Counted from the first letter of the stretch, positions 40,551-50,186 are shown. The stretch is DNA of 64,000 bases from Spirochaetota bacterium (GCA_023438065.1 JAEXRH010000002.1:124001-188000), one strand, 5' to 3'. The notes: a model not told the origin generated them from the letters alone. A program made the numbers and translations.

Positions 40551-41415
40551 GATGGCCGCGGCGAGCGGCTACCGGCGCGTGGCGCGCACGGTAACGGGGA
40601 CGCGAACGGTCGACGGGGCGGGAGTTCGACTCGTGCGCGTCGTCGGTTCGCGGGACGTGAAGGACTTCGATCCCTTTCTCATGCTCGACGCCTTCGACTC
40701 GAGCGATCCCGCCGATTACGTCGCGGGATTCCCCTGGCACCCGCATCGCGGGATCGAGACGATAACCTTCCTTCTCGAAGGCGAGATCGCGCACGGGGAC
40801 AGTCTCGGGAACTCGGGCTCCATCCGCTCGGGCGGGTGCCAGTGGATGACCGCGGGTAGCGGGATCATCCACCAGGAGATGCCGCAGAGCGCTCCCCGCA
40901 TGCTCGGGGCCCAGCTATGGCTCAATATCCCCTCGTCGAAGAAGATGACCGATCCCGCCTATCGCGATATTCCGAAAGAAACGATCCCAGTCGTGCGGGA
41001 AGCGGGCTTTTCGGTTGCCGTCGTCGGGGGAAGTTTCCTCGGAACCCGGGGCGCGACGCACGGCGAATACGTTGACGCGACGATGCTCTCCGTCGAGATC
41101 GAGCCCGGAGCCTCGTGCGCTATCCCGGTCTCGCCCGAGGATACCGCCTTCGTGTACGTGTTCGAGGGTTCCCTTTCCCTCGCGGACGGGGGCGCGAGCG
41201 TTCCCGCGCGGACCGCCGCCCTCCTTGTCGACGGCGCCGAGTGCCTCCTCCGCGCGGATGTCGCTTCACCGGTGCGCTGCCTCTTTTTCGCGGGGAAGCC
41301 CCTGCGCGAAAGCATTGCGTGGGGAGGCCCCATCGTGATGAACACGGAAGCAGAGCTCGACGAGGCGTTCCGCGAGCTCGACGCGGGAACCTTCGTCAAG
41401 CGCCGGGCGCGGTGA
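40543..41415 (+). CDS. pirin-family cupin protein
   Basis: A 290-residue two-cupin pirin. The metal-binding HxH...E...H set is present: FPWHPHRGIETITFLLEGEI with the two His and the Glu, and SGIIHQEMP with the later His. Bacterial pirins can have quercetinase-like dioxygenase activity or modulate redox enzymes. GTG 40543 with GAGG six bases upstream or ATG 40552 could start it; they differ by three codons. It is followed after 15 bases by an aromatic dioxygenase gene. Confidence 0.9.
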   Translation: MAEMAAASGYRRVARTVTGTRTVDGAGVRLVRVVGSRDVKDFDPFLMLDAFDSSDPADYVAGFPWHPHRGIETITFLLEGEIAHGDSLGNSGSIRSGGCQWMTAGSGIIHQEMPQSAPRMLGAQLWLNIPSSKKMTDPAYRDIPKETIPVVREAGFSVAVVGGSFLGTRGATHGEYVDATMLSVEIEPGASCAIPVSPEDTAFVYVFEGSLSLADGGASVPARTAALLVDGAECLLRADVASPVRCLFFAGKPLRESIAWGGPIVMNTEAELDEAFRELDAGTFVKRRAR

Positions 41416-41430
41416 GGCTAGAAAGGAGCG

Positions 41431-42207
41431 ATGATGGGAAAACTCGATATGAAAGCGCTCTTTATCGGTCATGGCTCGCCCCTGAACGCGATCCGCGACA
41501 ATCGGTACGCGGCCTTCCTCCGTGACCTGGGGGAACGCCTGCCGCGCCCCGAGGCTATCCTCGTCGTCTCTGCCCATTGGCAGACGGAAGGGACGAGAAT
41601 CACCGCCGGGGCCGCCCCCGAGCAGATATACGATTTCTACGGTTTTCCCGACGAGCTCTATGCCGTGCGGTACGCGCCTCCCGGACATCCCGAGCTCGCG
41701 CGCGAGATCGCCCGCGCGATCCCCGGCGTCGAGCTCGACGAGACGCGCGGAATCGACCACGCCGGGTGGGCACCGGTTAGCCGCATCTATCCGAAGGCGG
41801 ACGTACCGCTTCTCGAGCTCAGCCTCGATTACGCGAAAAGCGCGCGCGAGCATTACGAGTTCGGGAAACGCCTGTCACTCCTCGCGGATCGCGGGGTACT
41901 CGTGATCGGGAGCGGCAACGCCGTCCATAATCTGGGTGATATCGCGTTCGACGAGGAGGCGCGCCCCTTCGGATGGGCGCTCGAGGCGGACGCGTGGATC
42001 GCGAAAAGGATCGCGGACGGCACCGACGGGGAACTCGTCGAGTACCGCTCGCGCATGCCCGTTTGGCGCCGCGCGATCCCGACCGACGAGCATTTCCTCC
42101 CGCTCCTCTATGCCCTCGCGACGCGCTCGCGGGGCGATTCCGTCCGTACCCTGTACGAGGAGATCCAGAACGGGAGCGTCTCGATGCGCTCTATCGAGGT
42201 TGCCTGA
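41431..42207 (+). CDS. extradiol aromatic ring-opening dioxygenase (DODA/YgiD type)
   Basis: A 258-residue class III LigB-type dioxygenase. Metal ligands expected: His in FIGHGSPLNA, His in VVSAHWQTEG and a later His near GSGNAVHNLGD; YDFYGFPDELY is typical of YgiD-like enzymes. E. coli YgiD opens DOPA-type catechols using oxygen, so in an apparently anaerobic host the role may be oxygen scavenging or another metal reaction. AAAGGAG precedes the ATG. It overlaps the convergent hydrolase gene by 17 bases. Confidence 0.9.
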   Translation: MMGKLDMKALFIGHGSPLNAIRDNRYAAFLRDLGERLPRPEAILVVSAHWQTEGTRITAGAAPEQIYDFYGFPDELYAVRYAPPGHPELAREIARAIPGVELDETRGIDHAGWAPVSRIYPKADVPLLELSLDYAKSAREHYEFGKRLSLLADRGVLVIGSGNAVHNLGDIAFDEEARPFGWALEADAWIAKRIADGTDGELVEYRSRMPVWRRAIPTDEHFLPLLYALATRSRGDSVRTLYEEIQNGSVSMRSIEVA

Positions 42208-43165
42208 CCTGGTCCCCCATGTGCGCGGCGAGGAAGTCGAGCATGAGCTCGGGTTGCTCGTGCACCCAATTGTACGCGTCGAACCGTCCCATCTTTTCCT
42301 CGAGGTAGATAAGCCGCTTGTCGGCGCTTCCCGCCGCGGCCTCGATGGCCTCGATATCGGATAGGCGCGTCCAGGGATCGGTTCGCGCCTGGAGGAACAG
42401 GACCGGGCACGAAAGGTCCGGCGCGCAGGGGATCGGGGTCATCTCGTCGAGCGGCCAGGAGCCGAGGGCCTTCGCGAAAAGACTTACCGCGGGCACGAGG
42501 ACGAGCGAGAGGGGCGAGTAGGTTTTCCTGAGATAGCATTCGATGAACACCTTCGCCGAGACAGGCTGGGCCGCGAAGACGCATCTGACGCGCGAGAAAG
42601 CTTCCCGATCGCGGGAGGCGGCGACGATCGTGGCGTTCGCTCCCATGCAGAAGCTCGCGAAGGCGACGGGAAGACGGGCGGTCCTCGGGTCCGCGGCCGC
42701 CCAATCGAGCGCGCCCGCGACGTCCTGCCACTCCGCGAGCCCGATCCCGGTTATCCCCGCGTCGCTCGTTCCCGCGTTCCGGAAATCGAACGCGAGCACG
42801 GAGTAGCCGGCCTCGTTGAGAACGCGCGTGGTCGCGAGGAGATCGACGGGGGTCCGGTAGAGCGGGGGAAAGCCCTGTTTTTTCGGGTTGAAGCCCATCC
42901 GGTTGAAGGGATTCGGGTGGGTCTGGATGACGAGCCCCTTTCCCGTTCCGGGAACGAGCCAGCCCCTGATCGTAAGCCCGTCGCGGGCGCTGAACTCGAC
43001 GTCGTCGTATTTCATTCCGTAATCGCCCGGGGTAAGGTCGACCGGCTGGCGATGGGGATGGACGACGACGTAGGCGAAGAAAAGCGAGACGCCGAGATAG
43101 ATCACGGCGGCGAGCGAGGCGACGGCGAGCGCCGTCGCGAAAACCGATCCGGTTGCGATGATCAT
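42191..43165 (-). CDS. membrane-anchored alpha/beta hydrolase with Cys nucleophile
   Basis: A 324-residue protein: N-terminal membrane segment (5-35) and alpha/beta-hydrolase domain with VLAFDFRNAGTSD (oxyanion side) and nucleophile elbow FASFCMGAN, where Cys replaces Ser. The acid and base are probably the Asp in LQARTDPW and the His in YNWVHEQPEL. This is the second such Cys variant in the window. The substrate is unknown. It starts nine bases after the kinase-cyclase stop, so they may be co-transcribed. Confidence 0.8.
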   Translation of the reverse strand: MIIATGSVFATALAVASLAAVIYLGVSLFFAYVVVHPHRQPVDLTPGDYGMKYDDVEFSARDGLTIRGWLVPGTGKGLVIQTHPNPFNRMGFNPKKQGFPPLYRTPVDLLATTRVLNEAGYSVLAFDFRNAGTSDAGITGIGLAEWQDVAGALDWAAADPRTARLPVAFASFCMGANATIVAASRDREAFSRVRCVFAAQPVSAKVFIECYLRKTYSPLSLVLVPAVSLFAKALGSWPLDEMTPIPCAPDLSCPVLFLQARTDPWTRLSDIEAIEAAAGSADKRLIYLEEKMGRFDAYNWVHEQPELMLDFLAAHMGDQVRQPR

Positions 43166-43174
43166 CGAACCCCC

Positions 43175-46100
43175 CTACTTGTTCCTGAGAATCTGAACCC
43201 CGTCCCACTCCGCGTTGATCGCGTGGCCGGACCAATAGGCGCAGCGGTCGCGGTAAATGCGCGCGGGTATGTCGCCCGGGTTCTCGATGAAGATGTTCCG
43301 GAAGATCGTCGTCGCCTCCGGGAATTTCCGCTCGCGGTAGAGCCTGAGGCCCTCGTCGAAGACGGGCTTGCTCGCGAGCTTGAGCTCCCGGATCTCGTTC
43401 GTCATGCCGTCGATGATCTCCCAAAGCTCGATGGCTTCCTTCTTCCCGACGGGCCTGACGGTGTCGAGATACCGGCACATGAACCGGTCGGAGGGATCGA
43501 GCGCGTTCACGATCGCCTCGCTCACGATGATCGGCGTCCCGTACGTCTTGGTGAGGTTCTCGAGTCGGGACGCGACGTTGACCGCGTCCGAGATTACGGT
43601 CGTCTCGAGCCGCTCGCGCTCGCCGATCGTGCCGAGCATGAGGCTGCCGCCGTGGATGCCTATGCCGATCTCGAGCCGGGCGGGCGATTCCGGGGGGAGG
43701 GTAGCGTTGTACCTCCTGACCTCGGCCTGGATACCGATCGCGGTGTTGACCGCGTCGACCGGGTGCTTGGGGAAGAGCGCCATGATCGCGTCGCCGATAT
43801 ACTTGTCGATGAAACCCTCGTTCGCGCGCACGATCGGGCTCACGCGCGCGAGGTAGGAGTTGAGGAAGTTGAAGTTGTCCTCGGGCGTCATCGTCTCGCT
43901 TATGCCGGTGAAGTTCCGCATGTCCGAGAAGAGGATCGTCATGTCGCGCTGGATCTGGTCGCCGAGGTTGACGTCGAGGATGCTGTCCTTCCCGAGGAAG
44001 GTGACGAACTCCCTGGGCACGAACCGGCTGTAGCTTTCGGTCAGGAGCCGCTGCTCGCGGTAGAGCATCGCGTTGTCGACCGATATCGCGATCTGCGTCG
44101 AGAGCATCCCCAGGACCTGGAGGTTTTTCGGGGTGAACGCCTTGCTCGTCTGTCGGTGCTCGAGATAGAGAATCCCGACGAGGTTGCCCTGATGGAGGAG
44201 CGGCTGCACGAGGACTGAGCCGGGGTTGACCGTCTTGACGTAGGGGTCGCGGAGGAACATGTCCTCCATCTCGCCGCGGTTGATGAGGAGCCTCTGTCTC
44301 GTGCGCACCGAATAGGCGATAGCGCTCGCCGGGATGTCGGGGTACCGCTCGAGCGGGACGTTGTGGTTCCGGATCTGGAGGGTCTCGCCGCTCGTTCCCT
44401 CGACGGTTACCTGATAGCCCGTCTCGCTCCTGATGAGGATGATCGAGCGCTGTGCGCCCGCGTTTTCCATGACGACCCTGATGAGGCGCTCGAGAAGCTC
44501 CTCGAGCACTATCGTGCCGTTGAGGATGTTCGCCGCCTTGATGATCGAGGTAAGGTCGAGGTTCTCGGCGCCCGTCACGGTCGATACCGTCTCCAGGCCG
44601 TTCCCGACGGTCGTGTCCCTGACCGTTTCCTCTCCCGGCACGCCGCGCTTGATGATGAGGTACGAGTGCGTTTCCATGAGGCGTTTCGCCTTGGCGGTGG
44701 CGCCCCAGGCGAGGAAATCCCGGTACGCCTCGGCCATGCACGCGCGCGCGAGCGCTTGGGCGTCTATCGTCATGAAGGCGTGGGCCGCCATCTCGCTCGC
44801 GATCGCCGCGTCCTGGATGTATCCCGAGCCGCGCGCGCCGGATACCGCCCGGTCGAGAATCGTCGTCGCCTCGGTGAACTTCCGCGAGAGGATGAGGATG
44901 CCTCCCTTGACGATCGCGGCCTTGTGCGCGACGTCGGGCGAGGTCGCGGATTTCTTCGCGAGCACGGCAAGGCTCTTTTCCGCCTGCGCGATGCCCGCCT
45001 TGGGCTTTCTGGTCGCGATGGCGAGGGCGATATGGTTGAGCGCGAGGTAGAAGTGGTACTCGACGACGAAGAACATGCCCATGAGCGCGATGATCGAGCG
45101 TTTATGCTCCTCCGCGACCGCGATCCCCGCTTCCCAATCGTCGTTCAGGTAGGACGCGACGAGACTCGCGGTGACGTAGTAGCCGATGGCCGATTGCGCC
45201 CCGCCGCGATTCCAGCGCTCGAGCGTGCTTTTCTCGTCGAAGAGCTCGCCCGATATGCTGACCTTGCCCTCGTCGTCGAGCGCGGAGGTGACGAACTGAA
45301 ACCACATCTCGTAGCACTCCCGCGCGTGCTGCTGGTCGAACCGCTTCATTACCGGGTAGTACCGCTCGAATTTCTGCTGCACGGAAACGAGCTCGTCTCC
45401 CTTGAAAAAGGTGTTGAAAAGGTAGTTGTTGAGCGCGTAAGAGGCCCACAGGTGATTGCCGGTCTCGTTTCCCGCGTGGTACGAGTCGAGGAGATACGGA
45501 AGGCTCTCGCGCACGGGAGCGGTCCAGTGCTTGATCATGTCGCCGAACATGAAGTTCACCTTGCACCGGATCGTCTTGTCGTCGAAGGTCGTCGCGAGGG
45601 AGAGCGCGGCCTCCGCGTATCGGGTGCCGAGCCGCGCGAGGGAGAGCGAGTTCGTCAGGATGACCGCGTATCCGGACCAGGCGTAGGCGCTCCAGGGGCA
45701 GTTGCCGTGCTTGAGCGTGCGCAGGACCATGTTGAACACCAGAACCCCGAGGAACATCGGTTTGCCGAGATAGGCGGGCTCGGTCGTCGCCATGAGCAGC
45801 CGCATGATCGCGAGTTCCTTCGGGTCGCGCATGATGGGGAGCCTGACGATGTCCTCGGGCTCTACCTTCCTTCCCGCGATGAGGACCCTGGCGAGATGGA
45901 TCGCGCTCGCGAGGTTGCTCGGTCTCGTCGATATGCGCAGTCCCAGCTGGGCGAGCGCCTCGCGGCCGACCGTGATCGCCTCCTCGAGCCGGTATACCGA
46001 GGTGTAGCAGGTTATCATGATCTCGTAGAGCCTGACGCGCTCGAGGATGTCCGAGGTGTTCGCGAGGATGAGCGAGAATTTCTCCTCCGCGCGCGCGACC

Positions 46101-48460
46101 CTTCCGGTGAGGTAGAGTATCTCGCTGAAGTCGGTCGCGAATTCGACCATGAAACGCCGGTCCCCGTGCCAGCGTTCCGGCGGGATGAGGGAGTCCGCGA
46201 TCTCGTAGAACGCGAACGCGGACTCGTAGGCTCCCGACTTGAACGCCTTCCGCCCGGCCCGTATGTCGAGGTTCGCGGTCTGGAGCTTGACGTCGGGGTC
46301 GGTGATCGACTGCCGGGCGGCGTTCAGCTGGTGCACGAGCTCGAAGAGTCGTTCCTCGCGCTCGGCGGGCGAGAGGGTGGCGAGCATGTATTCCGCGATG
46401 CGGCGGTGTTCCCGGGTTCTCTGATCGGGGTGCATCGCGAGGGTAAGGGCCTCGATGATGCGGTCATGCGTGAAGCGGATCTGCGATCCCGCCTTTTCGA
46501 GGATGCCCTCGTTGAAGGCGGGCGCGAGGATCGCGGGAAGCTCGTCCCGCGCGACCCCGAGCAGGAGGGCCGCGAACCCGATCTCGACGTCGTTTCCCAT
46601 GCACGCGAGCGTTCCGAGCGTCTCGACGACCTCCGGCCCGAAGGTGCGGATCCTCGCGGTCAAGAGCTCCGCGATCGTGTCGCTCATGCGGGCCGAGCGT
46701 ATTTTCGCGATATCCCATTTCCACCCGCGGTCGAACGAGATGTAGCCCGATTTCTGGAGACTGATGAGGAACTCGCGGATGAAGAACGGGTTGTTCCCCG
46801 TCTTGTTCCGGATCGTCTCGGCGATGTCCGCGACCTCCTCGATCGGGCGATGCAGGGTCGCCGCCACGAGCAGGTCGGTCGCGTCGGTGTCGAGGGGTCC
46901 GAGTTCGCGATGGGTCCACCAGTGCACGCCCCCCTGCTTCAGCTGGCGGAAAAGGGCGGCGAGCGGGTGAAGCTCGGTTACCTCCTCGTTCCGGTAGCTC
47001 GCGAGGATGAGGAGATTGTGGATGCTCATGTCCTCGAGAAGGTCCTTGATGAGGGCGAGACTCGCCTTGTCCGCCCAATGAAGGTCGTCGAGATGGACGA
47101 CGAGCGGGGAACCCTTGCGCGCGAAGGTCTTGATGAACGAGACGACCACGCGGAGAAAGCGGGCCTGGTTCTCGCTCGACCCGAGTTCCGGGACCGGCTT
47201 CTGGGGACCGATGACGGTCTGGATTTCCGGGACGAGGTCGATCAGGATCTGGCCGTTTTCGCCGACCCGCTCGAGAATCTCCGCGCGTATCTCCTTGAGC
47301 CGCGACTCGCTTTCCGCGAGCACCTGCCTGATCAGGTGTTCGAAACTCTGGATCCAGGCGCTGTAGGGAATATCCTGACGGTATTGCTCGAATTTCCCCA
47401 TGATGAGCAGCGCCGTCTGCTCCGCGATCGGTTTTCTCACCTCGGCGATGACGCGGGACTTGCCGATCCCGGGGGGGCCCGAGAAGACGAGCATGCGATT
47501 CTCCCCGCTCGCGGCGCGTGAAAATTCCTCCATGATGACGGCGATGTCGTTCTCGCGTCCGTAAATCTGCTCGGGAAGCGAGAATTCCGAGGAGAAATCC
47601 TCGCGGGCGATCTCGAAGGGCGCGATCTCGCCCGTTTGCGCGAGGGAATCGCGGCAGGCCTTGAGGTCGGCCTCGAGCCCGAGCGCGGTCTGATAGCGGA
47701 GAGCCGGGTCTTTCTCGAGAAGCTTGAGGATGATGTCCGAGATCTGCTTGGGCACCGACTGTTTCCGCTTGTGCGGGGGGACGGGGGTCATGGCGATATG
47801 CGCGTGCACGAGTTCCATCGGCTCCGTGTAGCGGAAGGGGAGTCCCCCGGTGAAGGTCTCATAGAGGGTCACCCCGAGCGAGTAGAGATCCGAGCGGAAA
47901 TCCATCGGCTTGTTGATCCGCCCGGTCTGCTCGGGCGACATGTAGGCGAGAGTCCCCTGAAGGCTCGCGTAGCTGACGAGTTCCTGGATCTCGTGCCGGA
48001 GCATGGTCGCGAGGGCGAAATCGATGAAACGCGCGCGCGGAACCGCCGGCTCGACGATGATGTTCGAGCTCTTGATGTCGCGGAGCACGAGGCCCTTCGA
48101 GTGCGCGTAGACGACGACGCTCGCGAGTTGACACGCGAGCTCGAGGAGCGCGGGAAGGTCGGGCTTGTGCTTATGAATGTATTCGGAAAGGGTTATCGAC
48201 TGGTTTTCTTCCATGATGATCGCCTTGCTCGACTGGAAGGCGACGAGGTCGACGTAGCGGACAATCCCCGGATGGTCGAGTTCCTGGATGAGACGGAACT
48301 CCTGCTCGAGTTTGGCGAGTTCCTCCCGCGTGGGGTATTGCTTGCGTAAGACTTTCGCAATTATCGGGAAACCGTCCTGGTCCCGTTTTCCCCGATAAAT
48401 TAGGGTGTTGGCGTTTTCATAAATGAGTCCATCGAGCGCATAATTTTCGAGTTGTATCAC
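43175..48460 (-). CDS. Ser/Thr kinase - AAA ATPase - TPR - GAF - class III cyclase giant protein
   Basis: A 1761-residue signalling protein. Domains in order: kinase fold (about 1-255) with GLVLRDIKSSN (HRD reads LRD) and FIDFAL (DFG reads DFA), no Gly-rich loop; AAA_16-type ATPase with Walker A SGPPGIGKSR (about residue 330); a long TPR-like helical region (700-1270); GAF (about 1320-1490); and a class III nucleotidyl cyclase (about 1530-1710) with FSDMRNFT, DKYIGDAIMALF and SDAVNVASRLE, metal and transition-state residues intact. The start GTG has AGGA upstream; the ATG at 48529 lies before the likely transcript start. It could link stress input to cAMP production. Confidence 0.9.
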   Translation of the reverse strand: MIQLENYALDGLIYENANTLIYRGKRDQDGFPIIAKVLRKQYPTREELAKLEQEFRLIQELDHPGIVRYVDLVAFQSSKAIIMEENQSITLSEYIHKHKPDLPALLELACQLASVVVYAHSKGLVLRDIKSSNIIVEPAVPRARFIDFALATMLRHEIQELVSYASLQGTLAYMSPEQTGRINKPMDFRSDLYSLGVTLYETFTGGLPFRYTEPMELVHAHIAMTPVPPHKRKQSVPKQISDIILKLLEKDPALRYQTALGLEADLKACRDSLAQTGEIAPFEIAREDFSSEFSLPEQIYGRENDIAVIMEEFSRAASGENRMLVFSGPPGIGKSRVIAEVRKPIAEQTALLIMGKFEQYRQDIPYSAWIQSFEHLIRQVLAESESRLKEIRAEILERVGENGQILIDLVPEIQTVIGPQKPVPELGSSENQARFLRVVVSFIKTFARKGSPLVVHLDDLHWADKASLALIKDLLEDMSIHNLLILASYRNEEVTELHPLAALFRQLKQGGVHWWTHRELGPLDTDATDLLVAATLHRPIEEVADIAETIRNKTGNNPFFIREFLISLQKSGYISFDRGWKWDIAKIRSARMSDTIAELLTARIRTFGPEVVETLGTLACMGNDVEIGFAALLLGVARDELPAILAPAFNEGILEKAGSQIRFTHDRIIEALTLAMHPDQRTREHRRIAEYMLATLSPAEREERLFELVHQLNAARQSITDPDVKLQTANLDIRAGRKAFKSGAYESAFAFYEIADSLIPPERWHGDRRFMVEFATDFSEILYLTGRVARAEEKFSLILANTSDILERVRLYEIMITCYTSVYRLEEAITVGREALAQLGLRISTRPSNLASAIHLARVLIAGRKVEPEDIVRLPIMRDPKELAIMRLLMATTEPAYLGKPMFLGVLVFNMVLRTLKHGNCPWSAYAWSGYAVILTNSLSLARLGTRYAEAALSLATTFDDKTIRCKVNFMFGDMIKHWTAPVRESLPYLLDSYHAGNETGNHLWASYALNNYLFNTFFKGDELVSVQQKFERYYPVMKRFDQQHARECYEMWFQFVTSALDDEGKVSISGELFDEKSTLERWNRGGAQSAIGYYVTASLVASYLNDDWEAGIAVAEEHKRSIIALMGMFFVVEYHFYLALNHIALAIATRKPKAGIAQAEKSLAVLAKKSATSPDVAHKAAIVKGGILILSRKFTEATTILDRAVSGARGSGYIQDAAIASEMAAHAFMTIDAQALARACMAEAYRDFLAWGATAKAKRLMETHSYLIIKRGVPGEETVRDTTVGNGLETVSTVTGAENLDLTSIIKAANILNGTIVLEELLERLIRVVMENAGAQRSIILIRSETGYQVTVEGTSGETLQIRNHNVPLERYPDIPASAIAYSVRTRQRLLINRGEMEDMFLRDPYVKTVNPGSVLVQPLLHQGNLVGILYLEHRQTSKAFTPKNLQVLGMLSTQIAISVDNAMLYREQRLLTESYSRFVPREFVTFLGKDSILDVNLGDQIQRDMTILFSDMRNFTGISETMTPEDNFNFLNSYLARVSPIVRANEGFIDKYIGDAIMALFPKHPVDAVNTAIGIQAEVRRYNATLPPESPARLEIGIGIHGGSLMLGTIGERERLETTVISDAVNVASRLENLTKTYGTPIIVSEAIVNALDPSDRFMCRYLDTVRPVGKKEAIELWEIIDGMTNEIRELKLASKPVFDEGLRLYRERKFPEATTIFRNIFIENPGDIPARIYRDRCAYWSGHAINAEWDGVQILRNK

Positions 48461-48519
48461 GGATTCCTGCCTGTCTCGCGAGCCTTTTTGGCTTTCCCCG
48501 CATTTCTTAATGGATGTAC

Positions 48520-48549
48520 AGTATACCATGCGGCAGGTAAATATGCCAT
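48520..48549 (-). promoter_or_regulatory. promoter of the kinase-cyclase gene
   Basis: Minus strand ATGGCA (48549-48544) and TATACT (48525-48520), spacing 18. Initiation near 48513 lies downstream of the ATG at 48529, so the GTG at 48460 is the usable start. Confidence 0.6.
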
Positions 48550-48586
48550 TTTAAAAAGACGCCGGTTATCGCGCACGTGAATAAAC

Positions 48587-48616
48587 TTGACGGGGAAAAT
48601 CGACCGGCTCTATACT
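48587..48616 (+). promoter_or_regulatory. promoter of the glycyl radical operon
   Basis: TTGACG (48587-48592) and TATACT (48611-48616), spacing 18. Initiation near 48624 coincides with the ATG at 48625. Confidence 0.8.
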
Positions 48617-48624
48617 GGCTCCAA

Positions 48625-49734
48625 ATGTTTGCAGAAAAAAAGTGGCTTGCCGGCAATTTGATCTATCTTGAGGGGCGGGAGCCGCGCTCCGGGTTAACCG
48701 AGGGCGACGTCGCCTCGTCGTTGCTGTATAAAAAAGACGGAACCGTATACGTGATCGACACGGGATGCGGAAGGAGATTCAGGAAGAGCCTTCTCGGGGC
48801 GATCGAGTCGCTCAGGCCCTTTTCCGGGCTTTGCGTGCTCAACACCCACAGTCATCCGGATCACACCGCCAATAACGGCCTGATCCGGGAGATCGACTGC
48901 CCCCGAAAACGGCACTATATCTCGGAACGGGGCCGGTCCGGGCTCGATTACGTGCGTTCCTTCGCGCGCGTTACCGGCTCGCTCAGGCCCTGGTGCACGG
49001 TCTACGATGTGATGGCCTTCCCCTGGTCCGTCCTGATCTCGCCGTTCATGCTGTGGTCCCACATCCACCCGCGCGGCCACGAGCATTTTATCGCCCAGAC
49101 GATCGCGAAGTTCAAGCCGCTCGATCCCTCTCCCGAGACCGCGGAAGATCTCGAATCCCTTCCCTTCGCCCCGGCTCCCGCGCGGTCACCCTGCGGGGAG
49201 CGGTACTCCGTCGACGACGCGGTCGTCGCGATCCCCACCCGCGGCCATAGCCCCGACCATGTCGCGTATTACATCCCGGAGCATCGCGTCCTTTTTACCG
49301 CGGACGAGACCTTCTCCATCTATCCCCTGTGGCCCGACTCCGATTCGGCGCGAACGGGCGACGCGATCGCCTTCTTTCGCGACCTGGTCGGCGAAGGCGT
49401 CGTCGATTTCGTCGCGGACAGCCATACGCCGGGGGTCATGGACTCAAGTATGGCGCTGGCTCTTTTTTCCCGGCGAACGGCCGCACATCGCGCGTTTATC
49501 GACGAGTTTCGCCAGGCTCGGGCTATGGAAGGTTCCCTGCCCGACATCCATCGCATCTATCGGGCTATGACGAGACGGTATCGGGCTACGGGTCGGCGCA
49601 ACGGGGCGAACGGAGGAATCCGCCAGCTTCTCGCCGACTATTTCGATATGGAGTTTCCGCGAATGCCGGTGTATCTTAAGGTCGTGCTCGCTGCCTTGCT
49701 CCACGAAAGCGAGAAGGGGAGGGTTGGAACGTGA
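48625..49734 (+). CDS. metallo-beta-lactamase-fold protein, first gene of the GRE operon
   Basis: A 369-residue MBL-fold protein. Metal-binding motifs: LNTHSHPDHTANN (HxHxDH), GHSPDHVAYY, TADETFS and ADSHTPG. It is longer than a simple hydrolase because of a helical insert (about 100-180) and a C-terminal helical tail. No signal peptide. The promoter starts transcription at or next to this ATG and no ribosome site is present, so the mRNA is probably leaderless; an in-frame GTG at 48577 is upstream of the promoter. It overlaps the next gene by GTGA. Substrate unknown, probably an ester or thioester of the pathway. Confidence 0.8.
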   Translation: MFAEKKWLAGNLIYLEGREPRSGLTEGDVASSLLYKKDGTVYVIDTGCGRRFRKSLLGAIESLRPFSGLCVLNTHSHPDHTANNGLIREIDCPRKRHYISERGRSGLDYVRSFARVTGSLRPWCTVYDVMAFPWSVLISPFMLWSHIHPRGHEHFIAQTIAKFKPLDPSPETAEDLESLPFAPAPARSPCGERYSVDDAVVAIPTRGHSPDHVAYYIPEHRVLFTADETFSIYPLWPDSDSARTGDAIAFFRDLVGEGVVDFVADSHTPGVMDSSMALALFSRRTAAHRAFIDEFRQARAMEGSLPDIHRIYRAMTRRYRATGRRNGANGGIRQLLADYFDMEFPRMPVYLKVVLAALLHESEKGRVGT

Positions 49735-50186
49735 AACGCTATCCGTTTCCGCGCGGCGATGCCGCGCTTCGGAGCCTGTGGGACGCCGCGCATATCCCTG
49801 CGTGCGCCGAGTTCTCCGGCTCGTGGACCGTGCGCATGCTGACCGGTCCCGTGCCGGATTTCAGCTGGATCGGCCACTGCAAGGATTTTCCCGACTTCGC
49901 CCCCGGCGAGGAGTATTTCGGGAATAACCGCGCCCTCGGCTTCATCAGGTTCGGCTGGTTTCGGGTGCTCGCCTCGTCCCCCGACGATCCCTTCGTCGCG
50001 CTCGATTACTCGCGCGGTCTCAAGAAGAATCTCGTCTTTGCCCCGATGCGCGACCGGCTCCGGGTCGTCGAGAGCGGGGTCATGCTCGGCGGCTATTATT
50101 TCATGAAGCCCGAGGGGCTTCGCTTCGCGGGCTGGTTCGCGCTCGAGCGCAAAACCGCGCCTGAGGAACGAGGAGGACACGCATGA
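49731..50186 (+). CDS. unknown 151-residue protein of the GRE operon
   Basis: A small soluble protein I do not recognise. It holds a patterned, aromatic-rich core: FSGSWTVRMLTGPVPDFSW, ALGFIRFGWFRVLASS, KNLVFAPMRDRLRVV and MLGGYYFMKPEGLRFAGWF. The alternating hydrophobic strands suggest a small beta-barrel or lipocalin/SRPBCC-like ligand binder. It starts with GTG overlapping the MBL stop and ends by ATGA at the glycyl radical enzyme start, so it is made in step with that enzyme. It may bind the hydrophobic substrate or act as a chaperone; both are guesses. Confidence 0.7.
   Translation: MKRYPFPRGDAALRSLWDAAHIPACAEFSGSWTVRMLTGPVPDFSWIGHCKDFPDFAPGEEYFGNNRALGFIRFGWFRVLASSPDDPFVALDYSRGLKKNLVFAPMRDRLRVVESGVMLGGYYFMKPEGLRFAGWFALERKTAPEERGGHA

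Noticed and set aside
42108..44741. 877-residue minus-strand frame
   Set aside because: Same strand as the cyclase and hydrolase genes but out of frame; Arg/Pro-rich shadow.
44363..47521. 1052-residue plus-strand open frame
   Set aside because: Antisense to the kinase-cyclase gene; Arg/Glu/Asp-rich composition typical of a shadow frame.
48461..48529. Upstream ATG for the kinase-cyclase protein
   Set aside because: It lies upstream of the predicted transcript start at about 48513; the GTG at 48460 has a ribosome site.
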